In this document: one piece after another, positions 8,330 through 18,034 of the stretch
Position numbering within the stretch: position 1 is the first letter of the stretch
How the letters are laid out: each line of letters begins with the position of its first letter
NCBI GenBank assembly: GCA_035363115.1
Contig: DAOSEM010000004.1
Location: 186,001 to 250,000, forward strand
Length of the DNA: 64,000 nt
Reading direction: 5' to 3'
Origin: Syntrophales bacterium
GTDB taxonomy: Bacteria; Desulfobacterota; Syntrophia; Syntrophales; PHBD01
Position numbers and translations under genes: made by a program
Notes under the pieces: generated by a model
Seen by the model: the letters and a program-made list of their open reading frames with translations, nothing else
Told to the model about the DNA's origin: nothing
Databases searched by the model: none

Positions 8330-8935
8330 TCATGCAAATCGGATCAGCCGCAGGTCCACCGCGGGCTTTCGGCGGGCCTTGTCGCCCGCAAAGCAGTTCA
8401 TGAACCGCCCCTCCTTGATGGTCCGGATGATTCCGTCCCGGTCCCGGGGGGCCTCCAACTCGATCCATCCGCGCCCGCAGCCCAGGAGGTTGTGGGAATC
8501 GTCGGCCGCCACCTTGGGATAGGGGATCTCCGGGATATCGAACTGGGGCGTGTAAAACCCGTGGGTTGTGATCTCCACCGCGTCGATGGGATAGCGCTCC
8601 GCCACCTCCGCGATGATGCGGATACAGTCGCGCAGGCCGAGATCGATATCGGCGGGGTGGTTGAAGACATGCAGGACTTCCCTTTCTCCCTCGATCCGGC
8701 TGACGTGGACGTATCCCTTGCGGCAGTGCACCGTCAGCTCGATTCCCGTGAAGATCAGCATGTCCGACCGAACCCGGGTGATGGCATCCCCGTAGGAGGG
8801 CTTCAGGAGGTGGTCGTGGTCCGTGATGGCGATGAAATCGTAGCCCAGGCGCGCATAGGCATCGGCGACCTCCTGGGGTGTCATGGTCCCGTCGGAGTAG
8901 GTTGTATGGGTGTGGAGCTGTCCCTTGAGAATCAT
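8330..8935 (-). CDS. PHP-domain metal-dependent phosphoesterase
   Basis: 201 aa with the polymerase-and-histidinol-phosphatase motifs: LHTHTTYSDG (motif I, residues 7-16), AITDHDH (motif II), HVFNHP and ADDSHN. These residues bind two or three metal ions in the family, whose members hydrolyse phosphate mono- or diesters. It is a short PHP protein without extra domains. It lies between the TetR gene and the thiolase-like genes on the same strand, about 67 bp upstream of the latter. Its link to acyl-CoA metabolism is not obvious from known PHP enzymes. Confidence 0.85.
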   Translation of the reverse strand: MILKGQLHTHTTYSDGTMTPQEVADAYARLGYDFIAITDHDHLLKPSYGDAITRVRSDMLIFTGIELTVHCRKGYVHVSRIEGEREVLHVFNHPADIDLGLRDCIRIIAEVAERYPIDAVEITTHGFYTPQFDIPEIPYPKVAADDSHNLLGCGRGWIELEAPRDRDGIIRTIKEGRFMNCFAGDKARRKPAVDLRLIRFA

Positions 8936-9076
8936 AACCGTCCGTCCGATTCCGTCAGGCGCCCGGGCACGGCGCCCCGCCTGCGTCCGCTGGAATGCCG
9001 GAATCCGTCTTCCCGTTTCTGCTCCGCTCTGGTCCGCCGGGGATTGGCGCCTCGATGCGTTCGGCGGGAATCCATC

Positions 9077-9679
9077 TCAGTGCTCTGCTTCCGCCTCGGC
9101 CCCATGAAGAAAAACATTTGTCAGGCTCTCGATGATCCGCTTCTCCCTGGACTTGCTCAGGGTCTCATTGCCCAAGATCATGACCGACAGGAACGTGTCG
9201 ATGGCACCCAGGAAAACATAGGTGAGGTAGTTGGACTGGATGTCGGACCGCAGGGTTCCCCGGGTCTGGCCTTCGCGGATGATGTCTTCACAGAGGTTGA
9301 ACAGTTTCCGGAACTTGTCCTTTCCCCGGGGACTCGAGTGATAGATGAAGCCCCGGGAGACTTCCGCCACGAAGATGGACATCTGGCTCGGCGTCGCGGT
9401 GTAGGCGTTCATCATGAACTTGATGATCTCCACCAGCTTTTCCTTGGTGGCCGCGGTGCTCTTCTTGAGCATCTCCAGCTCGTCGTAGAAGGATTTCCAC
9501 CAGTTCTCGACGATGGCGTCGAAAAGTTTTTCCTTGTTCTCGAAATAGTGATAGATGAGCCCGTACGAGAGGTTGGCTTCCTTGGCGATATCAGCCATCC
9601 GGGCTTCGGCGAATCCTTTCGTGCTGAAGACCTTCAGTGCCGCTTCGACGATGATTTTTTCGCTGGCTACTTTTTCCAT
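9077..9679 (-). CDS. TetR/AcrR-family transcriptional regulator
   Basis: 200 aa from ATG 9679; a longer open frame upstream crosses the promoter and is not used. The N-terminal helix-turn-helix is typical: ALKVFSTKGFAEARMADIAKEANLSYGLIYHYFENKEKLFDAIV spans about residues 14-57. The C-terminal helical ligand domain is divergent. It is the first gene of the minus-strand catabolic cluster and likely represses it, and itself, through the perfect palindrome 22 bp upstream of its start. Family members upstream of beta-oxidation genes commonly sense acyl-CoAs; that ligand is inference here. Confidence 0.9.
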   Translation of the reverse strand: MEKVASEKIIVEAALKVFSTKGFAEARMADIAKEANLSYGLIYHYFENKEKLFDAIVENWWKSFYDELEMLKKSTAATKEKLVEIIKFMMNAYTATPSQMSIFVAEVSRGFIYHSSPRGKDKFRKLFNLCEDIIREGQTRGTLRSDIQSNYLTYVFLGAIDTFLSVMILGNETLSKSREKRIIESLTNVFLHGAEAEAEH

Positions 9680-9701
9680 GCGCTCCGGTGTAGCAAATGT
9701 T

Positions 9702-9717
9702 GATTGACATGTCAATC
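9702..9717. promoter_or_regulatory. Perfect 16-bp palindrome, probable TetR operator
   Basis: GATTGACATGTCAATC is an exact inverted repeat without spacer, in the divergent space between the TetR gene (start 9679) and the DUF2845 gene (start 9827). Its length and place fit a TetR-family operator. It also contains a TTGACA-like -35 element readable in both directions, so occupancy would block promoters on both strands. Confidence 0.6.
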
Positions 9718-9826
9718 GGTATTTGGCGGCCGGGTGTCCGGGGCGTGGACGCTTGGCATGGGTTTTGAGAACGATATGAATATGTTGCGAAATGTGCGGA
9801 ACAGGATCGAACGGAAGGAGCGAGGG

Positions 9827-10207
9827 ATGAACAAGGGGTTGGCCGTTATGGCCGCGGTGGTGGTCATGTTCTGGTGCGCCGGCGACGCATTCGCCTTTCG
9901 GTGCAACGGTGGAAAAGGCCTGGTCAGTACCGGCGACACCAAGACGCGCGTCACGATCGAATGCGGAAAGCCCGACAGTGTCGAGCGTGTGAAATCCGTC
10001 ACAAGGGGCCGCTTTATCGGAGGCGAAGACCCGCGTACCGGCAGGAGTCACGGCGGAGTCTATGCGGAAGAAACGGTGTCCGTCGAGAAATGGTACTACA
10101 ACTGCGGAGACAGTGATTTCCTCTACGTTCTGACCTTCGAGGGGGACGTCATGATGGCGGAAGAAACGGCCGGCCGGGGGAAAGGTCCGTCCCGCTGCAC
10201 ATTTTGA
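9827..10207 (+). CDS. DUF2845 family secreted protein
   Basis: 126 aa from ATG 9827, which follows GGAAGGAGCGAGGG. Earlier in-frame starts would place coding sequence over the regulatory palindrome. A signal peptide (residues 1-22, ending GDAFA) leads to the DUF2845 motif pattern RCNGGKGLVSTGDTKTRV, a cysteine at ECGKPDSV and a WYYNCG segment. The domain usually occurs in small periplasmic proteins of unknown function in Gammaproteobacteria and Deltaproteobacteria. It is divergent from the TetR gene and could share its control. Confidence 0.8.
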   Translation: MNKGLAVMAAVVVMFWCAGDAFAFRCNGGKGLVSTGDTKTRVTIECGKPDSVERVKSVTRGRFIGGEDPRTGRSHGGVYAEETVSVEKWYYNCGDSDFLYVLTFEGDVMMAEETAGRGKGPSRCTF

Positions 10208-10593
10208 GACGGGACGGGGATATCGGCCGATCGCTGCGTTCCGCGACATGTGTTTCCGTCCGGAACGGATACCCGTGGAGCTGTGATTACGCCTTTCGTT
10301 TTCTTCGTGCCGTCCATGGCTGAAGCATGCCATGGATATTTTTTATCCATCCGGCCGTGTCGAGCTGGATAGAATGTATCCGGAATCGCATTCCATTGTT
10401 CTGCGTTCGCGCTCTTTCCCCATGATTAGCGAATGAATCCGGTATATTGGGAATGACGTCCAGCCGGGCACGGTCCTTGCCAAGCATATGATCCGGGGAT
10501 GCCTTCCGGATGTCCATAACATGTCAGGCAGCCCCGGCGACTCCCGGGGCTTCGCCTTGACAGCCCCTTTCATCCATAGCATATGGACCGGCC
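10208..10593 (+). other. 386-bp non-coding leader before the export operon
   Basis: No convincing gene is seen on either strand. The stretch is less GC-rich than its flanks, contains a short palindromic area around CCATGGCTGAAGCATGCCATGG (10315-10336 approximately), and a possible -10-like TATATT near 10452. A strong hairpin lies at its 3' end and is listed separately. It probably holds the promoter and untranslated leader of the TolC-type operon. Confidence 0.5.
10530..10551 (+). promoter_or_regulatory. Strong GC hairpin in the leader of the TolC-type operon
   Basis: AGCCCCGG, a six-base loop CGACTC, then CCGGGGCT make a perfect 8-bp stem 42 bp upstream of the ATG at 10594. No T-run follows it, so it is not a standard intrinsic terminator. 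It could be an mRNA-stabilising or attenuation structure. Confidence 0.4.
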
Positions 10594-11886
10594 ATGAAGA
10601 AAAACATCGTACATTTCCTGCTTTCAGCCTTCCTTGTCGTCCTGTTCGTCCCGGCGGCGGTGCATCCGGAAGAGTCGATCCGCCCCGGGGAAACGCTGGA
10701 TCTGAAGCGCTGCATCGCCATCGCCCTGGAACGGCACCCGAGCATCCTCGGCGCAGCCGGCGGCCTGAAGGCCAGCGAAAGCCGGGTGGGTCAGGCCCGG
10801 GCCGGCTACTATCCGCAGGTCAACGCATCGGCGGATTACGACCGCAACTCCGTAGGCGGCACCATGTCCAGAACAGCGGGGACCGTATACGACAGCTATG
10901 CCACCGGCGTCAGTGTCAACCAGACCCTTTTCGATTTCTTCAAGACGTCCACCCAGGTGAAGATCCAGCGACTTGGGGCGGATTCCTCCCGGGCCGATCT
11001 GGAGCAGGCGATGAGCCAGATCGCCTATGACGTCAAGAAAGCCTATTACGGCCTTCTCCAGGCCCGGCGCCTGAGAGACGCCAACGCGGAGGCCGTGGGC
11101 TCCTACCGGCAGCACCTGGCACAGGCAAAAAAATTCTTCGAGGTCGGCCTGAAACCGAAGTTCGACGTGACCAAGGCGGAGGTCGATCTGAGCAACGCAC
11201 GCCTGAACCTGTTGAAAGCGGAAAACGCCATGAACCTGGCCCGCCTGACCCTGGGGAATGCCATGGGCTTGCCCGGAGCGCCGACGTTCGAGATTCGCGA
11301 CAGCCTGGCCTTCCAGCCCTACCCGGCCTCGCTCGACGAGGCGCGGAAGAAGGGGGAAGAGCGGAGACCGGACCTGCGGTCGGTCCGGTCGAAGCGGGAG
11401 GCGGCGGAGTCTTCCGTCGACCTGGCGAAGAAGGGATACTTTCCCGTTCTGACCGGGAGCGCCGGATACGGATGGTCGGGGGAGGATTTTCCCCTGGAGA
11501 GGGGATGGAATGTGGGGGCGACCCTGTCGGTGCCGCTGTTCAGCGGCCTGTCCACGAAGTACCAGACCGACGAGGCCCGGGCAAACCTGGAAGTCCTGAA
11601 GGCGAACGAAGACCTTGTCCGCCAGACCGTACAACTGGAGATACAGCAGGCCCTGCTGAACCTTCAGGAGGCCCGGGACCGCATCGCGGTCGCGGAGTTG
11701 GAGGTTCGGCAGGCCGCGGAAAACCTTGAACTGGCCCGGGGGCGATACGGCGCCGGCGTGGGAAGCCCCATGGAGGTAACCGACGCCCTGCTGGCGGACA
11801 TCAACGCCAAAACGGCCCATACGGCGGCCCTTTACGATTACCGGCTTGCCCAGGCAAGCCTGGAGAAGGCGACCGGGGAAAAATGA
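10594..11886 (+). CDS. TolC-family outer-membrane efflux protein
   Basis: 430 aa with an N-terminal signal peptide (about residues 1-25) and two repeated outer-membrane-efflux domains: alternating long amphipathic helices, with repeat starts near ALERHPSIL and the SVRSKREAAESSVDLAKKG region. TolC proteins form trimeric channels across the outer membrane and periplasm. The stop codon overlaps the ATG of the next gene (ATGA), followed by the adaptor, ATPase and permease, so this is one operon encoding a complete MacAB-TolC-like exporter. The substrate is unknown; macrolides, siderophores, peptides and lipids are all seen in this family. Confidence 0.92.
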   Translation: MKKNIVHFLLSAFLVVLFVPAAVHPEESIRPGETLDLKRCIAIALERHPSILGAAGGLKASESRVGQARAGYYPQVNASADYDRNSVGGTMSRTAGTVYDSYATGVSVNQTLFDFFKTSTQVKIQRLGADSSRADLEQAMSQIAYDVKKAYYGLLQARRLRDANAEAVGSYRQHLAQAKKFFEVGLKPKFDVTKAEVDLSNARLNLLKAENAMNLARLTLGNAMGLPGAPTFEIRDSLAFQPYPASLDEARKKGEERRPDLRSVRSKREAAESSVDLAKKGYFPVLTGSAGYGWSGEDFPLERGWNVGATLSVPLFSGLSTKYQTDEARANLEVLKANEDLVRQTVQLEIQQALLNLQEARDRIAVAELEVRQAAENLELARGRYGAGVGSPMEVTDALLADINAKTAHTAALYDYRLAQASLEKATGEK

Positions 11887-13108
11887 AAATCGCAGGCATG
11901 AACCGAAAGAAGATCCTGATCATGGCCGGCATCGCCGCCCTGATCGCGGCGGCGGCCATCTGGTTTTTCTTCCACAGGAACAGCAGTCCCGCTTTCAAGA
12001 CGGCCAGGGCCGTCCGCGGTGAGGTTGTGGCTGCCGTCACCGCCACGGGCACGGTCAACGCCGTCACCACGGTGCTGGTGGGAACGCAGGTGTCCGGGAC
12101 CATCAAGGAGCTCTTCGTAGACTACAACTCGCCGGTGAAGAAGGGTCAGGTTCTTGCCCAGATCGACCCGGTCTCCTTCCAGGCCCAGGTGGACCAGGCG
12201 CGGGCGAACCTTCGTCTGGCCGAGGCGAACGTGGAAAAGGCCGAGGCAACCGCCCGGGACACGAAGCGGACCTTCGAACGCAACAAGGAACTCTATACTG
12301 CAAACTTCATTGCCCGGAGCGACCTGGACACGGCGGAGACGAATGCCTCGACCGCCGCCGCCTCGCTCAGCGCGGCCCGGGCCCAGGTCCAGCAGAGCCG
12401 GGCGGCCCTGACCGCGGCGGAGACCAACCTCCACAACACCCGGATCCTCTCCCCCGTGAACGGAACCGTCATCTCGCGAAGCATCGACATCGGCCAGACC
12501 GTGGCGGCGAGCTTCCAGACCCCCACGCTGTTCAACATCGCCCAGGACCTGACCCGGATGCAGATCGACGCGAACGTGGACGAGGCGGACATCGGCAAGA
12601 TCAAGGTGGGCCAGCAGGTGACGTTCACCGTCGATGCGTATCCGGAGGCCCCCTTCCAGGGCGATGTCTCGGAGGTCCGCAACGCGCCCACGACGGTGCA
12701 GAACGTGGTGACCTACGACGCGGTGGTCAAGGTTGCCAACCCGGAGCTGAAGCTCAAGCCGGGCATGACCGCCAACGTTTCCATCATCATCGACCGGCGG
12801 ACGGAGGCGCTGAAGGTGCCCAATGCGGCTCTCCGTTTCCGGCCCGCCGGCAGGGACGGAAAAGGAGCGTCGTCCGCCGCCGTCCAGGGAAGAGAGGGCA
12901 GGGATGGACGGGAAGCAGGGCGGGGGCAGGCGGTGTGGGTCCTCGAGGGCAAAAAGCCGAAGCGCGTTGCCGTCACTGCCGGGATCAGCGACGGCCAGTT
13001 CACGGAGATCGTCTCGGGAGACCTGAAGGAAGGCCAGGACGTGATCGTCGAGGCCGCCGGCGCCGGGAACAGCAAGCAGCAGCAGCAGATGAGCCCGAGG
13101 TTCTTCCG

Positions 13109-13112
<4 letters not shown>
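11883..13112 (+). CDS. MacA-like periplasmic adaptor (HlyD/RND membrane-fusion family)
   Basis: 409 aa. A single N-terminal membrane anchor (about residues 9-30, IAALIAAAAIWFFF) is followed by a lipoyl/barrel-sandwich half, a long coiled-coil hairpin (about 90-180, alanine- and glutamate-rich), the second lipoyl half (NTRILSPVNGTVISRSIDIGQTV) and beta-barrel domains. The C-terminal part contains a Gly/Arg/Ala-rich insertion (about 325-350, GKGASSAAVQGREGRDGREA) that looks disordered. It links the inner-membrane MacB-type pump to TolC. The start ATG overlaps the TolC stop, and its own stop overlaps the GTG of the ATPase. Confidence 0.92.
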
Positions 13113-13797
<685 letters not shown>

Positions 13798-13801
<4 letters not shown>

Positions 13802-15027
13802 TCGGCATCCCGTCCACCCTCAAGATTTCTTTCCGGGCCCTGTGGGTCAACAAGATGCGGTCCTCCCTGACCATGCTGGGCATCATCATCGGTGTGGGGG
13901 CCGTCATCGCCATGCTGGCCGTGGGCACCGGGGCGAGCCGGAAGATCTCCCAGCAGATCGCCTCCATCGGGAGCAACCTGATCATCGTGATCCCCGGCAG
14001 CATCACCCAGGGCGGGGTGCGCCTGGGAGCGGGAGCCCAGTCCTCCCTGACCCGGGACGACGCCGAGGCGATCCGGAGGGAGTGCCCGGCCGTGCAGGCC
14101 GTCTCCTCGGAGATGCGCCGGGCCGCCCAGGTGGTCTTCGGGAACCAGAACTGGGCCACGGCGATCACCGGCGTGGAGCCCGGCATCCTGGAGGTCCGGG
14201 ACTGGGACCTCGCGAGCGGACGGAACTTCTTCGAACAGGACGTCCGGAACGCCACGAAGGTCTGCCTCCTGGGGCAGACGGTGGCGGACAGCCTCTTCGG
14301 CAGCATGGACCCCGTCGGCCAGATCATCCGGATCCGGAAAATTCCCTTCATGGTTGTGGGGATCCTGGATCGGAAGGGCCAGTCGCCCATCGGGCAGGAT
14401 CAGGACGACGTAATCTACATTCCCATCACGACGGCCCAGAAGAAGGTCTTCGGGACGGCTCACGCCGGGACGATCGGTTCCATCCAGGTGAAGGCCGTCA
14501 GCGCCGAGGCCCTCCCCGAGGCGGAGCGGCAGGTGACGGAGCTGCTCCGGCAGCGCCACCGCATCGGCCCGGGACGGGAAGACGATTTCACGGTCCGGAA
14601 CCTGACCTCCATGCTCCAGGTGGCGGAGCAGTCCACGAGGGTCATGACCCTGCTGCTGGGGGCCATCGCCTCGGTGTCGCTCCTGGTGGGCGGCATCGGC
14701 ATCATGAACATCATGCTCGTCTCGGTGACGGAGCGCACCCGGGAAATCGGCATCCGCATGGCCGTGGGCGCCAAGGCCCGGGACATCCGGCTGCAGTTCA
14801 TCATCGAGGCCCTGACCCTCTCCCTCATCGGGGGCGTCGCGGGCATCCTCCTGGGTGTGACCGTGTCCGGAATCCTGTCGTTCCTGGCCGGGTGGTCCAC
14901 CGAGGTGTCCGTTCTCTCGATCTTCCTGGCCTTTGGCTTTTCGGCCCTCGTGGGCATCTTCTTCGGCTTCTATCCGGCCTACAAGGCCTCCCTGCTCCAT
15001 CCCATCGACGCCCTGCGGCACGAATAG
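13798..15027 (+). CDS. ABC transporter permease, MacB/FtsX type
   Basis: 409 aa from the ATG at 13798 that overlaps the ATPase stop. One transmembrane helix near the N-terminus (SLTMLGIIIGVGAVIAMLAVG) is followed by a large MacB periplasmic core domain (about 50-280) and three C-terminal helices with the FtsX motif (LLLGAIASVSLLVGGIGIMN, then ERTREIGIRMAVGAKARDIR). MacB-type permeases use mechanotransmission to push substrates from the periplasm through the adaptor and TolC. It completes the tripartite system. Confidence 0.93.
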
Positions 15028-15043
15028 CGGCAGAATTCCGTTG

Positions 15044-15061
15044 CAAGGGCCCCGGCCCTTG
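15044..15061 (+). terminator. Weak hairpin after the export operon
   Basis: CAAGGGC and GCCCTTG form a 7-bp stem around CCCG, 17 bp after the permease stop and 18 bp before the next start. No T-run follows. It may reduce read-through into the binding-protein gene but is not a convincing terminator. Confidence 0.3.
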
Positions 15062-15078
15062 GGGTACCGTGCCGGGCC

Positions 15079-16713
15079 ATGAAGACCTCCCGGATCCTGA
15101 TCTTCATCTCCGTTCTGCTCGTACTGGCAGCGGCCTGCTCGCGGCCGGAAGGAGATGAGCGCCGAAAAGGTGCTGCCGACGCCCCTCCCGCCTACGGCGA
15201 CATCCTGGTGACCGGCTCCATCGGCGACGCCAGCAACCTCATCCCGATCCTTGCCTCCGACAGCGCCTCCCACGATATCGCAGAACTCGTCTTCAACGGC
15301 CTCGTCAAGTACGACAAGGACATGAACGTCGTCGGCGACCTGGCCGAGTCCTGGGACATCTCGAAGGACGGGCTGGTCATCACCTTCCACCTGCGGAAAG
15401 GCGTGAAGTGGCACGATGGCGCGCCTTTCACGGCGGAGGACGTTCTCTTCACCTACCGCCTCACCATCGATCCGAAGACACCGACGGCCTACGCGGGGGA
15501 CTTCCTGAAGGTGAAGAAGGCGGAGGTCCTGGATCCGCACACCTTCCGGGTCACCTACGACCGGCCCTTCGCCCCGGCCCTCACGAGTTGGAGCGCCTCG
15601 GTTCTTCCCAGGCACCTGCTGGAAGGCAAGGACATCAAGTCCACGCCGCTGGCCCGGAGGCCCGTGGGGACGGGGCCTTACCTCTTCAAGGAGTGGGTGA
15701 CGGGGCAGAAGCTCGTGCTGGCGTCGAATCCCGATTATTTCGAGGGCCGGCCGTACCTGGACGGCTACATCATGCGGATCATTCCCGACACGGCCACCAT
15801 GTTCCTGGAGCTCCGGGCCGGCGGGATCGACCGGATGGGCCTCACGCCCCTCCAGTACACCCGGCAGACGGAGAGCACCCTGTTCCGGCGGGACTTCAAC
15901 AAGTACCGCTACCTCTCCTTTTCCTACACCTACATGGGCTACAACCTGCTGAACCCGATGTTCTCCGACAAGCGGGTCCGCCAGGCCATCGCCTATGCCG
16001 TGGACAAGGAGGAGATCATCCGGGGGGTCCTCCTGGGGCTGGGGCGGGAGGCCACGGGACCGTACAAGCCGGGGACCTGGGCCTACAATCCCTACGTCCG
16101 GAAGTATCCCTATAATCCGCAGAAGGCACGGGAGCTTCTGGCCGAGGCGGGCTGGCGGGACACCGACGGGGACGGCGTCCTGGACCGGGACGGGAAGCCG
16201 TTCACGTTCGAGATCCTGTCCAACCAGGGAAACGAGGTGCGGGGCAAGTGTGCCGAGATCATCCAGCGCCGCCTGGCGGAGGTGGGCATCCACGTGAAGA
16301 TCCGGGTCGTTGAGTGGGCCGCTTTCGTCAACGACTTCATCAACAAACGCAAGTTCGACGCCACCATCCTGGGCTGGACGATTCCCCTGGATCCGGACAT
16401 CTACGATGTGTGGCACTCCTCCAAGACGGGGCCCCAGGAGCTGAACTTCGTCTCCTACCGGAATCCCGAGGTGGACGCCCTGATCGAGAAGGGAAGGGGA
16501 ACTTTCGACCAGAAGGAGCGGAAGAAGGCCTACGATCGCATCCAGGAGATCCTGGCGGAGGAGCAGCCCTATTTGTTCCTGTACGTGCCCGATGCGCTGC
16601 CCATCGTTTCGGCCCGTATCCGCGGCATCGAGCCGGCGCCGCTGGGGATCACCTACAATTTCATCAAGTGGCATGTTCCGAAGGAGGAGCAGAAGCTCGT
16701 CATGGTCCGGTAA
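15079..16713 (+). CDS. Solute-binding lipoprotein, peptide/nickel (SBP_bac_5) family
   Basis: 544 aa. A lipoprotein signal ends in the lipobox LAAAC at about residue 20. The mature part is a type II periplasmic binding protein of the Opp/Dpp family, with features such as NLIPILASDSASHDIAELVFNGLVKYDKDMNVVGDLAESW, HDGAPFTAEDVLFTY, VGTGPYLFKEW and KRVRQAIAYAVDKEEII. Such proteins bind oligopeptides, nickel complexes or other solutes for ABC importers. No import permease or ATPase is encoded nearby, so it may serve a transporter elsewhere. It lies about 50 bp after an exporter operon, which does not normally need a binding protein. Confidence 0.9.
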   Translation: MKTSRILIFISVLLVLAAACSRPEGDERRKGAADAPPAYGDILVTGSIGDASNLIPILASDSASHDIAELVFNGLVKYDKDMNVVGDLAESWDISKDGLVITFHLRKGVKWHDGAPFTAEDVLFTYRLTIDPKTPTAYAGDFLKVKKAEVLDPHTFRVTYDRPFAPALTSWSASVLPRHLLEGKDIKSTPLARRPVGTGPYLFKEWVTGQKLVLASNPDYFEGRPYLDGYIMRIIPDTATMFLELRAGGIDRMGLTPLQYTRQTESTLFRRDFNKYRYLSFSYTYMGYNLLNPMFSDKRVRQAIAYAVDKEEIIRGVLLGLGREATGPYKPGTWAYNPYVRKYPYNPQKARELLAEAGWRDTDGDGVLDRDGKPFTFEILSNQGNEVRGKCAEIIQRRLAEVGIHVKIRVVEWAAFVNDFINKRKFDATILGWTIPLDPDIYDVWHSSKTGPQELNFVSYRNPEVDALIEKGRGTFDQKERKKAYDRIQEILAEEQPYLFLYVPDALPIVSARIRGIEPAPLGITYNFIKWHVPKEEQKLVMVR

Positions 16714-16829
16714 GGACGGGTTCCGGGGCGGCGGGCGGATTTTTCGTTCCCCGAACGTGTCCGGGCCGGCGGGACTCCCGGCAGCAGATCAATCCGGCGG
16801 CAAGCCGGTCGACAGGAAGGTATGGAAAC

Positions 16830-17345
16830 ATGGCGGAGATCAAGAGCACCATCGATCTGATCATGGAGAGGACGAAGAACCTCTCCCTGTCGGAGGAGGA
16901 AAAGACGGCCATCCGGAGGCGGGAGGCCGAGGGGAAGGCCAAGGGGTGGATTCAGCGCTACCGGGACGGAATGGCCACTCTCCGGGACCTGAAGAAGGAA
17001 TACGCCGAAGAGAAGAAGGAGTTTCCCGAATCGGAGAGGATTTTCCGGTCGGCCCTGCTGGAGCACGTGGAACCCGGGGGAGAGAACGGAGCCGTCTTCG
17101 AGCTCATGGAAAAGGTCTTGAAGATGAAGACGGAGCCGGCGCGGGAACTGGCCGAGGCCGGCCGGGAGGACCTGTCCCGGATCGTGCTGGAAGGCCTGGA
17201 GGCGGTGCGGGAGGCCCTGCGGCGGAAAGGGGTCTCCGGTGCGGCGGTCATCCCGAATCCCAATCGGGATCAGGCCCTCCTGGAGAGGGTCCGGGAGGAA
17301 CGATCGGCTTTCCGGAAGCGGCTCCTGAAGCGGCTGGCCGTCTGA
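16830..17345 (+). CDS. Uncharacterised helical protein
   Basis: 171 aa with no recognised family. It starts at ATG 16830 after AGGAAGG. The sequence is strongly charged (Glu, Lys, Arg) and almost entirely predicted helical, with probable coiled-coil in KKEYAEEKKEFPESERIF and EALRRKG regions, and no signal peptide or membrane segment. It is therefore cytoplasmic. It follows the binding-protein gene by about 115 bp and converges with the metallo-hydrolase gene, whose stop is only three bases away. Function unknown. Confidence 0.7.
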   Translation: MAEIKSTIDLIMERTKNLSLSEEEKTAIRRREAEGKAKGWIQRYRDGMATLRDLKKEYAEEKKEFPESERIFRSALLEHVEPGGENGAVFELMEKVLKMKTEPARELAEAGREDLSRIVLEGLEAVREALRRKGVSGAAVIPNPNRDQALLERVREERSAFRKRLLKRLAV

Positions 17346-17348
17346 CGA

Positions 17349-17993
17349 TCAGCGAAGGTAGGGGAACCAGGTCTTCTCGATTTCCTTGAAATTTTTCCGG
17401 ACGGCGTCGCGGCCGGCGACGATCCCGCCGTGGCCCGTCAGGAGGTATTCCACGTCCAGGGCGGCGAGGCGGCGGATGCTCTGCATCAGGGCCTTCCCAC
17501 TCCCGCCGGGCATGTCGGTCCTTCCGATTCCCCGGTCGAAGACCACGTCCCCCGTGATCAGCACCTTCTTGTCCGCCCAGTAGAGACAGACCGAGGCGGG
17601 CGAGTGGCCCGGAGCCAGGATCACCTGGAGCCGGATGTCCCCGATCATGAGGTCCCCCTCTCCCAGGAAGAAATCCGGCTCCGGAAGCTTCATGTATCCC
17701 GCGGCGTACTGATTGAAGAGATCGTATTCCCGCTGGTTCATGGCAAAGAGGGCCGGGGGCGAGAATTCTCCGATCGACTCCAGGTGATCCGGGTGGGCAT
17801 GGGTGATCAGGACGACGTCGATCCGGTCGCGGGAAAGCCCCGCATCCTTCAGTCCCCGGTCCACGTGGTCCAGCAGGTGCCGGTGGCCCGGATCCACGAG
17901 GATATTCTTCTCCCCCTCGAGCAGGTAGGCGTTGCAGTTGTTCTCCGAGTAGCTCTGCCACAGGAAGGCGTGGACGCCTTCGGTCACATTCAT
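17349..17993 (-). CDS. Metallo-beta-lactamase-fold hydrolase
   Basis: 214 aa with the full metal-binding set of the glyoxalase II-like group: ITHAHPDHLESIG (HxHxDH, about residues 67-79), HSPASVCLYW, a GDVVFD aspartate and GHGGIV. The ATG follows GGAGGACCGACC. Members hydrolyse thioesters such as S-lactoylglutathione or sulfur compounds; the substrate here is not clear. No signal peptide is seen, so it is cytoplasmic. Confidence 0.88.
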   Translation of the reverse strand: MNVTEGVHAFLWQSYSENNCNAYLLEGEKNILVDPGHRHLLDHVDRGLKDAGLSRDRIDVVLITHAHPDHLESIGEFSPPALFAMNQREYDLFNQYAAGYMKLPEPDFFLGEGDLMIGDIRLQVILAPGHSPASVCLYWADKKVLITGDVVFDRGIGRTDMPGGSGKALMQSIRRLAALDVEYLLTGHGGIVAGRDAVRKNFKEIEKTWFPYLR

Positions 17994-18034
17994 GGTCGGT
18001 CCTCCGTTCGTTCGTCGCGGGCGCTATAGCACAA

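Noticed and set aside
9680..10333. Extension of the TetR frame upstream to about 10333.
   Set aside because: It would cover the operator palindrome and the DUF2845 gene on the other strand, and the added residues have no similarity to TetR proteins.
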